64,000 nt of DNA. It comes from Eulemur rufifrons. Lineage: Eukaryota; Chordata; Mammalia; Primates; Lemuridae. Under the pieces are notes generated by a model, which made no database searches, had not been told where the DNA came from, and saw only the letters and a list, made by a program, of their open reading frames with translations. Where the stretch lies: assembly GCF_041146395.1 (NCBI RefSeq), contig NC_091012.1, forward strand, positions 17,474,193-17,538,192. Reading direction: 5' to 3'. Of this stretch, positions 52,255-63,205 are shown one piece after another (position 1 is the stretch's first letter; every line of letters begins with the position of its first letter). A program made the translations under genes and the position numbers.

Positions 52255-53230
52255 CATTTTAACAAGCTTTTTATTTTATAATAGTGTTGGATTTACAGAA
52301 AAATTGCAAACATAGTACAGAGAGTTCTCACATGGCCCACACTCACTTTCCCCTATTAATTAACCTTTTAGCATGGTACATTGTTTACAACTAATGAACC
52401 AATAGTGATACAATGTTATTAACAAAAGTCCACACTTTCTTTAGATTTTCTTAGTTGTTACTTAATGTCTTTTTCCTGTTCCAGGATCCCATCCAAGATT
52501 GTACAAGATATTTAGCCATTATGCCTTCTTAGACTCCTCCTGGCTATGACAGTTTCTCAGGCATTCCTTGTTTTTGATGATCTTGACACTTTTGAGGAGT
52601 AATAGTCAGGCATATTGTAGGATGCCCCTGTCTTGGAATTTTGCTGATGATTTCGTCATGATTAGCTTGTTATTATGGGTTTGGAAAGGGGAGCACCACA
52701 GAGGTAAAGTGCTGTTTTCATGACATCATATCAAAGATACATACCATCAACAATGACTTATCACTGTTTTTGATTTATTTCAGAATATTACAGGGGTGCA
52801 AATTCTTTGGTTACATATACCACCTTTGCACCACCCAAGTCAGAACCACAAGCCTTCCCATCCCCCAAACAACGCACTGCACCCGTTAGGTGGAAATTTA
52901 CCCATCCCCTGTGTCCCCCTCCAACCTGCCCAACAGTTATCACTGTGGATATCAATCTTGATCACCTGGCAGAGGGAGTGTTTTTCAGGCTTCCCCAAAG
53001 TAAATTTACTCTTTTCCCCCTTTTCCACACTGTATTTTCTTGGGGAGGAAATCACTGCGCCCAGCCAATACTTGAAAATATGGAGTATCTACATAACTGA
53101 TTTGTAATTCTTCTGCACAGGAGACTTGTCTATACTTCCCCATTTATGTATTCAGTCATTTATTTATTAGCATAGACTCATGGATATAAATTTTATACTT
53201 AGAGGGAGAGGGTAGGGTAGAAAAAAATGT
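52255..53230. mobile_element. Ancient L1ME-like 3' end
   Basis: Text such as GATTTACAGAAAAATTGCAA, TTCCAGGATCCCATCCAAGA, GACAGTTTCTCAGGCATTCC and GAGTATCTACATAACTGATT matches an old, widespread mammalian L1 3'-end consensus from memory. It is split by a short young insertion at 52768-52936. Confidence 0.7.
52768..52936 (-). mobile_element. Short L1 3'-end insertion with target-site duplication
   Basis: A 169-base insert with a T-rich left end and text resembling the 3' UTR of L1-C (CACCCAAGTCAGAACCACAA, CCATCCCCCAAACAACGCAC, TTTACCCATCCCC). TTATCACTGT occurs directly before (52758-52767) and after it (52937-52946). It is thus an extremely 5'-truncated L1, or a SINE using an L1 tail, inserted into the older L1. 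Confidence 0.85.
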
Positions 53231-53289
53231 TATACTTTGAGAAATATCTCTTTTTGTTGGGAATGTATGTCGATTTTTATTAAATACAA

Positions 53290-54050
53290 TTATGTTTCAA
53301 TTTACTGTAACCAGGGAAATGCAACTTAAAACCATAATCAGATACCATCTTACTCCAATTAGAATGGCCATTATTAAAAAGTAAAAAAAAACATTAGTTG
53401 TTAGTGTAGATGCAGTGAAAATGAAACACTTATACACTCTTTGTGGGGATGTAAATTAATAAGAAATTTTCTCAAAGAATGAAAAGTAGATCTACCACTG
53501 ATCCTGCAAACCCAGTACTGTGTATCTACCCAGAGGAAAACAAATCATTATATCCAAAAGACATCTCTTCTCATATGTTTATTACAGCACAATTCACCAT
53601 TGCAAAAATATGGAATCTACCTAAGTGCACATCAACTGAATGGATTAAGAAATTGAGACACACACACACACACACACACACACCATGGAGTACTATTCAA
53701 CAATAAAAAGGAGTGAAATAATGTCTTTTGCAGCAACTTAGATGGAACTGGAGGACATTATCCTAAGTGAAGTAACTCTGGAACAGAAAAATAAATGCTC
53801 CATGTTCTCGCTTATAAGTGGGAACTAAACTATGGCTACATAAGGGCACACAGAGTGGTATAATGGACATTGCAGACTTAAAAGGGTGAGGGTGGGAGGA
53901 GGTGAGGCATGAAAAATTACCTATGGGGCACAGTGTACACTACTCAAGTGATGGATACACCAAAAGCCCAGACTTAGCCACTATACAATATATACATACA
54001 ACAGAATTCAACTTGTACCCCCCAAAAACTTAAAATTTTATAAAACTTAA
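53290..54050 (+). mobile_element. 5'-truncated primate L1, sense
   Basis: Plus-strand L1 from the ORF2 C terminus through the 3' UTR: GAAATGCAACTTAAAACCAT, GCAAAAATATGGAATCTACC, CACCATGGAGTACTATTCAA and TCTCGCTTATAAGTGGGAAC, ending in an A-rich region near 54050. A CA run of about 14 units (53656-53683) has grown inside ORF2. Frames are broken. Confidence 0.9.
53656..53683. repeat. CA microsatellite
   Basis: Pure CA run inside the sense L1 fragment. Confidence 0.95.
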
Positions 54051-54875
54051 TAAGCTTACTATAGATATGATTTGTCTCATTCAATCCGTTACTATAGTTA
54101 GCCAGTCCTGGGACTGTTTGCTCCCAGATCCATCTCTCATTTTCCCCTACTCTGCTCTCCACTATGCAGGATTAGACTCCTGAAGGCTCCAATTCCTAGG
54201 CTCACCAACATTTGGCTGCCATTTTGATTCAAGAAGATAGAACGATTAGAGGTTTTTCTTCTCCTTCTTCTGCATCAGGTGACTTCTCCTTCAGTGGCTA
54301 CATTGTCCATGGCTCCAGCCACCATCAGATAGTCCCACCATGATTCCAGATCCTGTTGAACCCAATACCTAGGCTCCAATGATGCTAAATTCCTCTGTTT
54401 GTCCTTCCCACCTAGAGGTGAGATTGACTTCCTCGTGTGTCTAATTATTGGGTTCTCCAATTCTCCCTCGTGTGGCTTCTCCATCATTTGTGTAATCAGT
54501 CCCCTGCATTAAATTCCCTCTGTATTAAATATTGATAGAATTTTCTATTTTCCTACAAAATCCTTGACTCTTACACATGGCCAGTTATATTGATTGATCT
54601 TCTAGTGTTAAACTTCTTTCCATTCCTGCAATAAACCCAACTCTGCCAACAGCATTTAAATATATTTAAAACTGTTCTATAACTAACGACAAAAATAAAA
54701 CAACACAAAGTGACTTTGGAACCTGAAATCGCCTCCAAGTGACATTCTATTCCTATCATCCTCTTCACAGTCTTCTCAAAAAAAAAAAAAATTTACACCC
54801 CTCGTTTGGGAATAAATATAGAATATTTTAATAGAATAAGTAATAGAATAATATATTTAACTTGTAAAAAAATCA
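54051..54875. other. Possible LTR-like repeat and unique sequence
   Basis: 54100-54580 has phrases such as ATTAAATTCCCTCTGTATTA and CCTTGACTCTTACACAT that recall the 3' end of old LTRs, but I cannot assign a family. A short A run lies at 54779-54791. No gene is seen. Confidence 0.35.
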
Positions 54876-54879
54876 AGTC

Positions 54880-55255
54880 ATACACATAAAGCTACAGAAC
54901 ACTCACTGTGTGATACAGCCCAAGTGATACTAAGAGGGAAATGGATAGCCTTAAATATATGAGACAATAAAAATATTTAAAACATCTGCACAGTTCAAGA
55001 AACTAAAGAATAAATGCCATACAAAACTTCAGTTAATAGAAGGTATGAAATAATGAAGATAAAAGCAGAAATAATGAAGCAGATAGCAGTAGATATAACT
55101 GGCAAAACACAATTCTTTGAAAATACTTACAAAATAGACATTTTTCCAAGTAGGATCAATGACTAAAGAAAAAAGTATGAACAATGGAAGTTAAATAAAA
55201 TTGTACAAAACATAGATACAGAAGAGATTTGAATAAGGGAACACTAAATATACGA
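54880..55255 (+). mobile_element. Old L1 ORF2 fragment, sense
   Basis: Diverged A-rich plus-strand text such as AGAGGGAAATGGATAGCCTT, AAGAAACTAAAGAATAAATG and AAGATAAAAGCAGAAATAAT. This fits the L1 ORF2 segment between the endonuclease and the reverse transcriptase. Confidence 0.75.
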
Positions 55256-55399
55256 CTGCTCACCCTTGGTGATGGATGCAACAGCTCCCGATTTAACATC
55301 TAGCCTGGGACTTGAAGTCATTTTTTTACAAGGATTGCAGCTGGACAAATGGTCCGACATGGAAGGGAGAGCACATTTTCCACAGAGCATTTAAACAAG

Positions 55400-57480
55400 G
55401 AGCCAAGGGCCAAGATGAGGGCTCTCATGAGTGAGAACTGAGGTGTCCACTCACCCCAGAACATAGGAGTCCCAAAGAATCCATCTCTACCCTGTCAGTC
55501 CTGGAAGACTCCAGGCAGAGTTTTCAGGCTGACCACTCCCACAATTCTTGCAAATACAGGCGTTGACCTGTATCAGTGAAGATCTGCCTCAAGGGATTCA
55601 GGGCAGTGTCAGCCTTAGTCTACTGAGGACATACTGAGGTTAGCCAAGGGAGGTGTCACATGTCTCAGTAGGAATCGAGGTGAGGGCCCTGAGGGGGGAC
55701 CAAGGCAGCCCTGGACTCTAGAATGGAAGGGGCCCCAGCACTGTACTAGTGGTCAGCTGTGGGAGATCCCATTGCAGTGGGGATGGAGTCCGAGGTTCTG
55801 CCAGCAGTCAAGGTGAGACACTGAAGGAGAACTAGGGGAACCCTGGACCCTAGCACAGAGGGGCCCCATCCCTGCCTCTGCCATCAGTGAAGTCCACGAC
55901 TTCTGCCTCAGGGGTTGACAAAGGTGAGGGCCTTGGTGTGAGGTCCAGACTTCAGCTCAGCGGAGGGCAGAGGGCCCAGGCTCTGTTAGCAGTCAAGGTG
56001 AGACACTGAGAGAGGGCTGAGGAAGTCCCCCCTACAGGCAGAGGGATCCAAATAATCCAGCTCTGCCCCTGTTGTCATCCCTCAGCCACCCTGGGACAGA
56101 CTTGTCAGGCAGAGCCCTTTCCCCTTAGAACACAAGGGACTCTTGGAGTCAGAAGCTGATATGACCCAGGGTCAACTAAGGGCCGTAGAGGGCAGAGATT
56201 CAGGCTCTGCCACATCCCAATAGGGGGCCCCACATTCCATTCTTGTCCCTGCAGTCACCCCTGGGAAACCCTGGTACGGGGCCGGATGTGACGTCCACCG
56301 ACTTGTGCCTGGGGGGCTGACAGAGGCGAGGGCCTTGGTCTGAGGTCTGGACTTCCTGTCGACTGTGAAGAGAGGGCCCAGGTTCTGTGAGGCGACAAGG
56401 TGAGACGCTGAGTGGGGACTGAGGGGGAACCCCTCTGGTAGAGGGTCCCCAAATAATCCAGATCTGCCTCTCCTGTCACCCTGGGGAAGCCCGGGAAAGC
56501 CCGGGTGTCGGGGGCAGGCTGTGACGTCCACCGACGTCAGTCTGGGGGGCTGACAGAGGCAAGGCTGTTAGTCTGAGGGGCAGAATTCAGATCCGCAGAG
56601 GGGAGAGGGCCTAGGCTCTGTGAGGATTCAAGTGAGATGATGAGGGTGGACTGAGTGTGGCCCACCCTCTAGTAGACGGTCCCCAAATAATCCAGCTCCC
56701 CCGCTGCTGTCAGCCTGGGATGCCGGGGTGGGTGATGGGATCTCACGTCCACTGAGGTCCATCTGGGGGGCTGACAGAGGTGAGGCCGTCAGTCTGAGGG
56801 GCAGACTTCAGATCGCCGGAAGGGAGAGGGCCAAGGCTCTGTGAGGAGTCAAGTGAGATGCTGAGGGTGGACTGAGAGGGCCCCACCCCACGTAGAGGGT
56901 CCCCAAATAATCCAGCTTTGCTCCTGCTGTCAGCCTTGGACCAACCTGGAACAGAATTGTCAGGCTGATTCCCTCTCCCTTTGGATTTAGGGGACTCTGG
57001 GAGTCGGAGACAGGTGGGACCCAGGGCTGACTCAGTGACATACAGGGCAGGGTCCTAAGGGAGGATTGAGAGGGCCTGCTACATCCCAATAGGGGGCACC
57101 ACAGTGCATCCTTCTCCCTGCAGTCATCCCTGGGAGATGAGGGGCCCACTTATTGCCTTCTGCTCCGTATCAGGGATGTGAACTCTTCTTTTGAGCGTAT
57201 CTCAGGCCAGCAGAGGGGTGGGGTCTAGGGCCCTCCAGGTAAAAGCTGAGGGCCCTGAGTGAGCACTGAGGTGACCATCCACTCCAGAATAGTGGGGACC
57301 TCACAGAGCCTGGCCCACCCTCCTGACAGCACTGGGGGTAGCAGGGTTGTGTGTGTATCTGCAGCCTGAGGGCCCCTTAAAGGGGCTCCAGGAACCCATG
57401 ATGAGACCTTGGTCTGAGGCAGTGTCCTCAGGTCACGGAGGAGAGGAGGCCCAGGCCGTGCCAGGAGTCAAGGTGAGGTA
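55400..57480 (+). promoter_or_regulatory. MAGE-A type 5' region: array of first-exon-like units
   Basis: A repetitive GC-rich region with the layout of human MAGE-A gene 5' ends. Units of about 180-300 bases carry, in order, CCAAATAATCCAGCTCTGCC-like text, a CCTGGG box, GTGACGTCCACCGAC, GGGGGGCTGACAGAGG, CTTGGTCTGAGG, AGGGCCCAGGCTCTGTGAGG and then a splice donor. Donor-like GT dinucleotides after CAAG or CAA lie at 55813, 55998, 56400, 56632, 56853 and 57473. Four read AAGGTGAG and two (56632, 56853) have lost one G to read CAAGTGAG. In human MAGE-A genes such units act as alternative non-coding first exons under methylation-dependent promoters. Use here is inferred. Confidence 0.75.
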
Positions 57481-57636
57481 CACAGTCTGAATGTGTGACA
57501 GAGGCCCTGCCCTCCCCAGGACAGAGGGGACCCAATAGTGCCCAGCCCCAACCACCGACTGTCAGTTCTGGAGCCTCAAACTCTGTGGGCCAGCTGCGCC
57601 TGAGGAGCCATCTCCTTTTCTTTTTCATGTGCTCAG

Positions 57637-57702
57637 GGGACAGGCTGACCAGGAGGAGAGGAGCCCTGGGAGGCCCCAGGGCATCACCTAAGGAGAAAGC
57701 CT
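57637..57702 (+). other. MAGE-A exon 2-like non-coding exon
   Basis: Bounded by GTGCTCAG on the left and GTAGGT on the right, with GGGGACAGGCTGACCAGGAG inside. This matches the small 5' UTR exon before the coding exon of MAGE-A genes in sequence and position. Confidence 0.75.
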
Positions 57703-57776
57703 GTAGGTTGCACTTTGTAAGAGCCCCCAGGGTGTGGTTCTCACTGAGGCCACTGACATGCTCCCTCTCTTCCGAG

Positions 57777-58764
57777 GTCTGTAGGTCCCCATCAACCAGT
57801 TCCTGCCTGCTGTCTCTGACCAGAGACAACATGCTTCCCCGCCTCTCTCAGAGGAATCAGCGCCTTCAGCCCCAAACACAGGCACAGGGCCCAGTGGCTG
57901 CACAGGCTCCTGGGGGTCAGGAGGAGGGGGCAGCTGCCTCCTCCTCTACTGTCACCCCAGGGACCCTGGAAGAGGTTGCTGCTGCAACACTGAGTCCTCA
58001 GGGAGCCTCCTCCTCTACCACCTGCCTGGCCTCCAATCCAGAGTACCACTGCACTGAAGGCTCCATCACTGAAGAAAAGGATGGGGCTAAGCACCTCCCA
58101 GCACCTGGCAGTCCTGGCGTCCGTGCTGCAAGAAGAGCTACAACAGAAAATGTTTGATTTGGTTCATTTCCTGCTCCTCAAGTATCGAATGAAGGAGCCG
58201 ATCACCGAGGCAGAAATGCTGAAGATTGTCATCAGAGATTACCGAGACCACTTCCCTGAGACATTCATCAAAGCCTCCGAGTCCATGCTGCTAATCTTTT
58301 GCATCGATATGAAGGAAGTGGATCCTGCCAGACACTGTTTTGTCCTTGTCACTTCCCTGGGCCTCAACTACAGTGAGGAGCTGAATGATGGCCAGCGCTT
58401 TCCCAAGGCTGGCCTCTTAATGATCTTGCTGGGCTTGATATTCTTGGAGGGCAACTGCGCCCGGGAGGAGATTGTCTGGGAAGTGCTGAGTGTGATAGAG
58501 GTCCGTGCTTGGAGTGAGCATTACATGTACGGGGAGCCCCGGAATCTCATCCCCCAGGATTGAGTGCAGGAAGGGTACCTGGAGTACCAGCAGGTGCCCA
58601 ACAGCGATCCTACATGTTATGAGTTCCTGTGGGGTCCCAGGGCCCATGCTGAAACCGCCAAGATGAAAGTCCTAGATTATGTGGCCAGGTTCAATCAGAG
58701 AGACCCCAGATCCTTCCCACTCCTGTATGAAGAGGCTTTGAGAGATGAGGTAGAGAGGGAGTGA
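57777..58764 (+). pseudogene. MAGE-A family coding exon, broken (closest by eye to MAGEA10/MAGEA8)
   Basis: MAGE-A proteins are cancer-testis antigens that bind RING E3 ligases through the MAGE homology domain (MHD). The acceptor is TTCCGAG at 57770-57776 (human genes have CAG here), and the start is the ATG at 57831, preceded by the MAGE-type leader CCTGCCTGCTG...CTGACCAGAG. Codons 1-83 give the serine-rich N terminus (EEGAAASSSTVTPGTLEE). The frame then shifts by one base at the GGGG run at 58083-58086. The new frame gives the MHD: LVHFLLLKYRMKEPITEAEM, KEVDPARHCFVLVTSLGL and MYGEPRNLIPQD. An in-frame TGA at 58561-58563 stands where MAGEA10 has tryptophan. After it [27 protein letters not shown] and [16 protein letters not shown] follow to a TGA at 58762. 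Total length, about 309 codons, is normal for the family. The C terminus is most like MAGEA10. Two single-base lesions suggest recent loss or sequence error. Confidence 0.88.
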
Positions 58765-59276
58765 GCAGGAATTGCAGGCAGGGCCAATGGGGGGGCAGGG
58801 CCAGTGCAAATCCAGGTCTGCTTCCAGCAGCTCCTCCTGCCCCATGAAAAATTAGTCCTTTCTTTACCCTGTGTTTGAAGAGAGCAGTCAGTGTTAAAGA
58901 AGTGGAGGACCCCAGTAGCTTGGAGAAACCAACAGTGCATAACCTTTTGTGTCCCTGTTACATTTGTGTGTTTTGAAAATTGTTCTTAGTTATCCTTTTG
59001 GAATTTTTCAAAATTTGTTTTATTCATAGAAGATTTAATTAGCTTAAGCATCTAAGTTGGGGAATGATATTGACCACACATGTAATTTTGCTTATCAAAA
59101 GTAAGAGTTTGCCATTTTGTAAAAGAAATAGAGTCACCTTCCATTTCATTTTGCTGCTCCGAACAATGTGGAATTGGAATGTCATTGCAACAGTAATTTT
59201 CTTGGAAATGTGAAAGAACTTTGTATTTAAATATGTGGAGTTATCAAATAGAGAAATAAAATTTAAAGACACTTCC
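58765..59276 (+). other. MAGE-A type 3' UTR with polyadenylation signal
   Basis: Untranslated part of the coding exon. AATAAA at 59255-59260, with an AT-rich stretch before it, would end the transcript near 59275. No intron or repeat interrupts it. Confidence 0.7.
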
Positions 59277-59404
59277 TTCTTCCCATCTTATCCTTTTTCA
59301 CGTGTTTTTCTATAAAATTAAAATACATGTGTGTCAGTGTGAAATTGCTTGCCTTATTTGAGAATGTAGGGGAAATTTAATCTCAATAAATAAGACCCCT
59401 GCTG
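59277..59404. other. Short unique stretch after the MAGE-A locus
   Basis: Nothing recognised. A second AATAAA occurs at about 59385. Confidence 0.4.
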
Positions 59405-59530
59405 GCTGGCACATTTGTTCCGCAAATATTCATTGAACATCTGCTCCTTGAAAGGCCCTGGGTTAATGGAGATACTAGGGTAAGCCAGACCCACCTCTGC
59501 CCATAGAATTAGACAGTCTGGGAGCTGCAG
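59405..59530. mobile_element. L2/MIR-type 3' fragment
   Basis: Contains GCAAATATTCATTGAACATC, GAAAGGCCCTGGGTTAATGG and AGATACTAGGGTAAGCCAGA, the order typical of the L2 3' end. Confidence 0.55.
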
Positions 59531-60449
59531 TCATATAATTAAGGTGGTGACATGTCCTCTAAGTTCTAAAGAACAAGTGACAGATGGGTTGAAGGGTGGA
59601 GTTTCTGCTGATAGCAGTGGGGTGTGAGTGCCCTGAGCCGGGGTGGTTTGGGGCTTGGGGAAACTGCAGTTCTTTCTGTGGGAGTTGCTTGTAATGAAGC
59701 TGGGTGGTGGCAGGGCCAGACTGTCAGACCATGTGACTCGTGACTTAGCACTGAGAGCAAAGCCTGGAAGGGAGAACTGCCCTGAGCAGTTCCTTCTGGA
59801 TGCTGAGCAAAGCAGAGAGGAATGTCCAGCTGGGGTGGGTGTGAAAGGTGACCTGTGGTCTTGTCCACTGCGGCTGAGCACAGTGCCAGAGCCAGGTGAA
59901 TGATAATCGTCCTCTGCAGGGATTTCCTGAGAGATAGGGTGAATCTCCCATGAAGTGAGGCCCCCAAGCCACTGGCCAGGTATACATCTGCCTGGCTGGG
60001 AGAGCCAGCGCTGACACTATTAAAATGGCATTTTAGTTAGGTTATCTGAAGTGTAATTTGCCCAGTTGTAAGGGCTTCCATTTGAAGTGGTGATGAAATG
60101 GATGAAAACAGCAGTTTGGCTGGAAACGCAGCTGAGAGGGAGGAAAGACTTGGTCCCTGACTCAGATGCCAGGAGCTTTGAGCTGTATCCAGCTGGGGAA
60201 GACTTCTCCACACACAAATTAAATGGTAAATCATCTAGGAGGGAATTTTTACTGAGTTTTACCCATGAAGCAACATTTTTGGCTGAATTGGAATTCTATG
60301 TCGTATTGCGCTGCATACTCAGAGGTTTCCTAGATAATAACGACACTAACAAAAACAAAATTCCCAGAGGTAAGTGTAGTAGGATCAGAAGTCCAAATAT
60401 ACTAGTAATGGAAATAACTGTCAATCAGGAGAGATCTAATATACACCCG
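59531..60449. other. Unique non-coding sequence
   Basis: No exon was recognised. Frames of 80-130 codons overlap on both strands (59531-60017, 60087-60473) with no family signature. Confidence 0.45.
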
Positions 60450-60608
60450 AAACTGTGTCAGGTGCTTTACTGATATTGCACACATTCCAACAGTCCTACC
60501 AGACAGATCCTATCAAACCTATTTCGCAGATGAAGAACCTCAGGCTCACAGGGCTTGGTAGATTCCCATAACCACGTGGCTAGTAAGCAACGGGGTCGGG
60601 ACTAGATC
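60450..60608 (-). mobile_element. MIR-type SINE, antisense
   Basis: Reads TCAGGTGCTTTACTGATATT, a TTTCGCAGATGAAGAACCTC core, AACCACGTGGCTAGTAAGCA and GGTCGGGACTAGATCCC. Confidence 0.75.
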
Positions 60609-60611
60609 CCC

Positions 60612-61003
60612 TGCTGTTATGGACAGAATGGTGTCTGCCCTAAAATGCATATGCTGAAGCCCTAACCCCCGGTACTTCAGACTGTGACTGTATTTGGAGA
60701 TATGGTCTTTAAAGAGGTCATTGAGGTAAAATGAGGACACTAGGGTGGGCTCTATTTTATCGACTGGTGTCCTCATGAGAAGAGGAGATTAGGACACAGA
60801 CACACACAGAGGGAAGACCCTGTGGAGATGCAGGGAGAAGACAGCCATCTCCAAAACCAAGGAAAGAGGCTTCAGAACAAACCGATCCTGCCATCACTTT
60901 GATCGTGGACTTCCAGCCTCCAGGACAATGACACAATACATTTCTGTTTTTTAAACCCCCTAGTCCATGGCACGTTTTTGTAGCAGCCCGAGAAAACTAA
61001 CAC
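60612..61003 (+). mobile_element. MaLR-type LTR
   Basis: Plus-strand LTR: GCCCTAAAATGCATATGCTG, CTGTATTTGGAGATATGGTC, AAAATGAGGACACTAGGGTG, GACTTCCAGCCTCCAGGACA and AGCAGCCCGAGAAAACTAAC. It is followed after about 140 bases by another LTR in the same orientation. Confidence 0.85.
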
Positions 61004-61144
61004 ATATGGTCTGAATTCATCTAGAGCCCACACAATTCCGACTCCTGCGAACCTGAAGCAGACCTTGGCCTTGCTTCATTTCTCTTCTCATGATTCCATA
61101 ATGTTTCTCAGGCAAACAAAACAAGGACTGTGGGCCAGATACTA

Positions 61145-61545
61145 AAAGCAGGCCAAAAAATGTGCTATGAAATACAATGTGCCCCCAAAATTCATATGTT
61201 GAAACTCTAAGCCCCAATGTGATCGTCTTTGGCGATAGGGCCTTTGGGAGGTAAGTCGGTTTGGTTGAGGCCATGAGGGTGGAGCCCTCATGATGGGATT
61301 AGTGGCCTTACAACAAGAGACACCAGAGAAGTAGCTTGCTCTTTTTATCTCTCTCTGCCACATGAAGACGCACAGAGAGGGTGGCCATCTATAAGCCAAA
61401 AAGAAAGTCCTAACCAGACACCCACTACCCTGGCACCCTGATCTCAGACATCCCAGACTCTAGAATTATGAGAAAATAAATGTCTGTTGTTTGAGCTCCT
61501 GGTCTATAGTATTTCCTTTTGGCAGCCTGCAATGACTAAGGCAAG
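61145..61545 (+). mobile_element. MaLR LTR (MST/MLT1-type)
   Basis: Plus-strand LTR: CCCCCAAAATTCATATGTTG, TAGGGCCTTTGGGAGGTAAG, TGAGGGTGGAGCCCTCATGA and GAGAAAATAAATGTCTGTTG, ending near GCAATGACTAAGG. ATAAA in the 3' part is the LTR's own polyadenylation-type signal. Confidence 0.88.
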
Positions 61546-62170
61546 AAGGAGGATGGCAATGTGAACCAAATACAATTTAGGGATTGTATGGGATTCCTTG
61601 AGAGCCAAACCTGCCCAGATGCCAGCATTTTTTGTGCAGTACCAGTACTTTGCTACATTACCGTGCCCTTTCCTGAGTCTTGCCCCACAGGCCTGCCTGT
61701 CCAACTCTGGAATCCGGTGTGCTGCCCAGCTCTCTGTGGCTGCATCCTCTAAAGGCTGTGCCCTGCTGCCAGTGGCACTGCCCAGAGTCACGTCTCCTCC
61801 CCTGACATAGAGAATTTCTACTCTCTGCAGAAGGCCCTTAATTGACCCTCTCCCTCACCCTGGAATCCCCTCTGATAGCAAAGGTCCCTTTCACTTTGAG
61901 TAGTGACATTTAGATACCTGATCGTCTTGTTGGATGTCTTCAACACATTCCCAAAATTTTTTCCAAATAAGCTGCTGAGTGGAGTCTGATTTGGCCCATA
62001 ATTTACCAGTTCCTGAGATATAACCCTGAAGTTAGAGAGAAGGTTTTTAAACCACTACCCCCTCCCCCAATATGTACTATAGGATGTTAATAGGGTGCCT
62101 TATTTGAAACTGGCCACCGAGCACATACATAGATTAAAGAGCTTTCCAGGGCAGTAAAAAACCAAAGCCT
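61546..62170. other. Unique non-coding sequence
   Basis: Nothing recognised; short frames on both strands only. Confidence 0.4.
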
Positions 62171-62171
62171 C

Positions 62172-62560
62172 TCATATTAGTCAGCTTAGACTACCAGAAC
62201 AAAATACCATAGACTGTGAGGCTTAAACAGCAGATATTTATTCCTCACAGTTTTGGAGGCTGGGAAGTCTGAGACCGAGGTACTGGCAGATTTGATCCCT
62301 GGTGAGGGCTCTCTTCCTGGCTTGTGGACAGCTGCCCTCTCTGTGTGTACACATGGCAGAGAGAGACAGAGAGAGCAAGAAAGCTCTCTGATGTTTCTTC
62401 TTATAAGGGCACTAATCCCATCATCAGGGCCCCATCCTCATGACCTCATTTGACCCTAATTACTTCTGAAAGGCCCCATCTACACATACATCACATTGGG
62501 GCTTAGGGATTCAACATATAAATTTGGGGCAAGGGGACACAGTTCAGTGCATAGCATCTC
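62172..62560 (-). mobile_element. MaLR LTR (MST/MLT1-type), antisense
   Basis: Antisense LTR: TTAGTCAGCTTAGACTACCA, CTCACAGTTTTGGAGGCTGG, CTTATAAGGGCACTAATCCC, CATCCTCATGACCTCATTTG and GGATTCAACATATAAATTTG. A GA-rich patch lies at about 62354-62380. Confidence 0.88.
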
Positions 62561-63090
62561 CTTTATGTTGGTAAATGAGGAAAGACTATGGAAATCACTG
62601 TGAAGCAAATATCTCTTGCAGCTGAATTCCTAAAATGCTGCTATCCTGCTAGGAATTAAAAACTGGTTCCTTAGTAGAAATGCCAGCTCAGATTAAAAAT
62701 GAAGGAATAACCGTAGTCTTTCCACTGCTTCTGCTCTATGAATCTGTCCCACAGGAAAGTCCTGGCTTTCAGTGTGTCTAAGGACATCCTGTGCAGATGT
62801 TCAGTCATGCAGAGGGTAGCAGAGACTCACAGGTTAAGATTGTGTCCCTGCGTCAAATGGAAAGAGAAAGTCCTCAGCCTACTGGGATGACAGATGGTGC
62901 TGCAAACGGTAGTGCAGAAAAGTGCCATTGAGTGAAGAAGGCAAAGCCTTTCTGCTGACATTTACAGGATCCTTGGAAAAATACATGTGATCCTGCAATT
63001 GAAAGCACTTCTCATGTGGTAGGCACTTTAAAAAGTTGGAGAGCTTGGGCAAAATCTGGCCTTCTCAGAAACTCCTCCCAGCAGTGAAGG
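62561..63090. other. Unique non-coding sequence
   Basis: Nothing recognised. Confidence 0.4.
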
Positions 63091-63094
63091 CTGT

Positions 63095-63205
63095 TGTCAT
63101 AACACCTTATAGCCGTTGCTTTTTGTTGAGCACCTACTATGTAACAGTTTGTGGCAAGGATTTTAAGTGCTCTTACACATCTTGTCTTCCTCTCCTTCCT
63201 GGACA
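63095..63205 (-). mobile_element. MIR/L2-type fragment
   Basis: Contains GAGCACCTACTATGTAACAG and TTTTAAGTGCTCTTACACAT, the start of an antisense MIR- or L2-like stretch. Confidence 0.5.

Noticed and set aside
56172..57149. Minus-strand frames of 74-119 codons in the MAGE-A upstream region
   Set aside because: They fall in the repeated first-exon units and are antisense to them; the repetition itself explains the similar frames.
58561..58563. TGA in the MAGE-A exon read as selenocysteine
   Set aside because: MAGE proteins are not selenoproteins, no SECIS-like structure was evident, and the frame is also broken upstream.
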